Under the pieces are notes generated by a model that was given only the letters and a program-made list of their open reading frames with translations, was not told the origin of the DNA and did no database searches. Position numbers and translations under genes: made by a program. 64,000 bases of DNA from 1162T-S-0a-05 sp050299435 (GTDB lineage: Bacteria > Pseudomonadota > Gammaproteobacteria > Pseudomonadales > Cellvibrionaceae), in contig JBNKVX010000007.1 of the NCBI GenBank assembly GCA_050299435.1, forward strand, positions 1-64,000, given 5' to 3'. This document shows, in pieces, positions 62,039 through 64,000 of the stretch (within the stretch, counting starts at the first letter, position 1; each line of letters opens with the position of its first letter).

Positions 62039-63028
62039 TTAGTCGCCATTTCTCAAACTGGCTGGTGGCCAATTTTCCAAACGCATTCCCAAGGACAATC
62101 CACGTGAAGCCAGGATATCCTTTATTTCTGTAAGCGACTTTTTACCCAAATTCGGTGTTTTCAATAATTCAACTTCAGTGCGTTGAATCAGATCACCTAT
62201 GTAATAAATATTCTCTGCTTTCAAACAGTTTGCTGAACGTACTGTTAACTCCAAATCGTCAACGGGACGCAACAATACCGGATCAATTTGATCTTCTTTT
62301 TGTTCTGGTTCAGCTTCTTTCTCACCTTCGAGGTCAACAAATACCGCTAACTGTTGTTGAAGAATTGTTGCCGCTCGGCGAATTGCTTCTTCAGGGTCAA
62401 TCGTGCCATTGGTTTCAAGATCCAGGACTAGCTTGTCTAGATCCGTACGTTGCTCAACACGCGCACTCTCAACGGTATAGGCCAAACGGCGTACCGGGCT
62501 AAAAGATGCATCCAACTGTAATCGGCCAATTGCTCGTGTTTCCTCTTCGTCTGAAGATCGTGAATCAACGGGTTGATAACCTCGACCACGCGAAACCAAA
62601 AGACGCATATTTATTGTTGCATCAGTAGTGATATTGGCAATAACCAGCTCAGGATTTTTAATCTCAATTTCGTGATCTACCTGAATATCACCCGCTGTTA
62701 CAGGTCCTGGGCCTTGCTTTACCAAGCTCAAAATTGCTTGATCTTTGCCATGCATAACGACGGCGACGTTTTTGAGATTGAGAAGAATTTCGATCACATC
62801 TTCCTGCACTCCTTCAATCGCACTGTATTCGTGTTGCACACCTTCTATTTCGACTTCAGTAATTGCGCAACCTGGCATTGACGATAAAAGAATGCGACGC
62901 AAGGCATTACCTAGCGTATGGCCGAATCCGCGCTCAAGCGGTTCCAGTACAACTTTCGCACGTGTTGGAGCTACTTCTGTTACATCAATATGACGTGGAG
63001 TTAGAAACTCGTTAACAGCACTCTGCAT
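62039..63028 (-). CDS. rpoA: RNA polymerase alpha subunit
   Basis: This 329-residue protein is exactly the usual gammaproteobacterial length. The N-terminal assembly domain begins MQSAVNEFLTPRHIDV and contains LEPLERGFGHTLGNALRRILLSS; the C-terminal DNA-binding domain (about 250–329) contains ELTVRSANCLKAENIYYIGDL and LGKKSLTEIKDIL. The ATG at 63028 was chosen over one two codons upstream because it gives the family N-terminus. It follows rpsD in the conserved alpha operon. Confidence 0.97.
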   Translation of the reverse strand: MQSAVNEFLTPRHIDVTEVAPTRAKVVLEPLERGFGHTLGNALRRILLSSMPGCAITEVEIEGVQHEYSAIEGVQEDVIEILLNLKNVAVVMHGKDQAILSLVKQGPGPVTAGDIQVDHEIEIKNPELVIANITTDATINMRLLVSRGRGYQPVDSRSSDEEETRAIGRLQLDASFSPVRRLAYTVESARVEQRTDLDKLVLDLETNGTIDPEEAIRRAATILQQQLAVFVDLEGEKEAEPEQKEDQIDPVLLRPVDDLELTVRSANCLKAENIYYIGDLIQRTEVELLKTPNLGKKSLTEIKDILASRGLSLGMRLENWPPASLRNGD

Positions 63029-63072
63029 AAACACACCCTGGTAGTAATTTTTCCAAAAGTTTTGGCTAAGCC

Positions 63073-63693
63073 TTACTTGGAGTAAAGCTCAACAATCAAG
63101 TTTTCATTAATCTCAGCAGGTAAATCTTCTCGGTCAGGAACGCGCTTGAATGTTCCTTCCTTCTTATCTAGATTTACTTCCACCCATTCGACGTCACCAC
63201 GCTGCTGAGATATCGCCAGCGCATTTTGAACACGTAACTGAGTTTTAGATTTTTCACGCACGCTCACAACATCGCCAACCTGCACTTGATAAGAAGGAAT
63301 ATTTACCGTACTCCCGTTTACCAAAATTGCTTTGTGACTCACAAGTTGCCGCGATTCAGCACGGGTTGCACCAAATCCCATACGATAAACAACATTGTCC
63401 AATCGACCTTCAAGCAACTTCAAAAGGTTTTCACCTGTAGCGCCTTTGCGTCTTGCTGCTTCTTTATAGTAGCCACGGAACTGTTTTTCCAGTATGCCGT
63501 ATAAACGACGTACCTTTTGTTTCTCACGCAGCTGTACACCGTAATCTGACAATCGACCACGCCGTTGACCGTGCTGTCCGGGTCCTGTTTCCGCCTTACA
63601 CTTGGACTCTAAAGAGCGAATACCGCTTTTTAAAAATAGATCTGTGCCTTCACGACGAGATAATTTACAAGTTGGTCCTATATAACGAGCCAT
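63073..63693 (-). CDS. rpsD: 30S ribosomal protein S4
   Basis: This 206-residue ribosomal protein starts MARYIGPTCKLSRREGTDL and has the S4 RNA-binding domain (about 95–160; LDNVVYRMGFGATRAESRQLVSH). Length equals E. coli S4. In E. coli it binds mRNA to repress the alpha operon; the pseudoknot site would lie upstream of rpsM, outside this window. It lies between rpsK and rpoA as expected. Confidence 0.97.
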   Translation of the reverse strand: MARYIGPTCKLSRREGTDLFLKSGIRSLESKCKAETGPGQHGQRRGRLSDYGVQLREKQKVRRLYGILEKQFRGYYKEAARRKGATGENLLKLLEGRLDNVVYRMGFGATRAESRQLVSHKAILVNGSTVNIPSYQVQVGDVVSVREKSKTQLRVQNALAISQQRGDVEWVEVNLDKKEGTFKRVPDREDLPAEINENLIVELYSK

Positions 63694-63704
63694 TGCTTTT
63701 CTCC

Positions 63705-64000
63705 CTATACTCGACGCTTTTTAGGCGGACGACAACCATTATGAGGAATCGGCGTCACGTCTGTGATATTAGTAATTTTGTAACCTACGTTATTCAGTGC
63801 TCTCACCGCAGATTCACGACCAGGACCAGGACCCTTTACTTCCACGTCCAAATTTTTCAAGCCGTATTCTTGAGCGGCCTGACCTGCTCTTTCTGCAGCG
63901 ACCTGTGCAGCAAAGGGCGTGCTTTTACGCGAACCGCGAAAACCGGAACCACCTGCTGTTGCCCATGAAAGGGTATTTCCTTGACGATCAGAGATAGTCA
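63705..64000 (-). CDS. rpsK: 30S ribosomal protein S11 (partial)
   Basis: The C-terminal roughly 98 residues of S11 run off the right edge. The readable part contains GFRGSRKSTPFAAQVAAE, KNLDVEVKGPGPGRESAVRAL and the family end TPIPHNGCRPPKKRRV, followed by a TAG stop at 63705–63707. It precedes rpsD by 11 nt in the alpha operon. Confidence 0.96.
   Translation of the reverse strand, partial: TISDRQGNTLSWATAGGSGFRGSRKSTPFAAQVAAERAGQAAQEYGLKNLDVEVKGPGPGRESAVRALNNVGYKITNITDVTPIPHNGCRPPKKRRV

Overview
This window is chromosomal DNA of a gammaproteobacterium. The evidence is the fabA–fabB pair, the rpoA–rplQ end of the ribosomal-protein operon, a uvrA / MFS transporter / ssb neighbourhood like that of pseudomonads, algC, and a complete bacterial glycogen operon. 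Moderate GC, many secreted or envelope proteins and rich polysaccharide metabolism suggest a marine Cellvibrio-, Saccharophagus- or Teredinibacter-like lineage. That placement is inference. I saw no rRNA, tRNA, CRISPR array, prophage or intact insertion sequence.

Layout. 0–4.7 kb: a nitrate-type ABC importer (nrtABD-like, minus strand) divergent from a sigma-54 activator, with a sigma-54 promoter and tandem palindromes between them. 5–6.9 kb: a lipoprotein cytochrome b562, an AEC carrier and a hypothetical protein. 7–11.7 kb: an MscS-like channel, a soluble MgtE-like protein, MgtE and a MATE pump. 11.7–19 kb: a minus-strand operon of LytS/LytTR two-component system, secreted alpha/beta hydrolase, NatA/NatB-type ABC exporter and membrane serine hydrolase. 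19.2–21.8 kb: ispB and pgi. 21.8–24.5 kb: a bufferin-type RiPP operon (DUF2282 precursor, DUF692/MNIO enzyme, DUF2063 partner, DoxX) with its own palindrome, internal hairpin and terminator. 24.5–31.5 kb: algC, galU, fabA, fabB, a degenerate SDR, ssb and an MFS transporter. 31.7–34.3 kb: a LuxR/CsgD-like regulator, a YcgN cysteine-cluster protein, and NfeD with an SPFH protein. 34.4–41.5 kb: uvrA, a CREST-family membrane hydrolase, DegV, an unknown protein, and a repeat protein with an ISL3-transposase-like N-terminus. 41.9–48.8 kb: an orphan acetaldehyde-dehydrogenase-like protein, a DUF3300 protein, an ECF sigma factor operon with envelope proteins, and a DUF4382-type lipoprotein. 48.9–61.4 kb: a GAF protein and glgA, glgC, glgP, glgX, glgB, malQ. 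61.6–64 kb: rplQ, rpoA, rpsD and partial rpsK.

How the genes work together. Pgi, AlgC, GalU and GlgC connect hexose phosphates with UDP-glucose and ADP-glucose, while GlgA/GlgB build and GlgP/GlgX/MalQ break down glycogen. The nrt promoter architecture predicts that the neighbouring activator drives nitrate (or related anion) uptake. The best candidate for a specialised system is the RiPP operon at 21.8–24.5 kb. It belongs to the recently described bufferin class (copper-binding peptides modified at cysteine), so the class is not new, but this locus and its regulatory DNA look worth testing. The least-described assemblies are the NatAB exporter with two co-transcribed serine hydrolases, the transposase-derived repeat protein, and the MscS/MgtE-like/MgtE trio.
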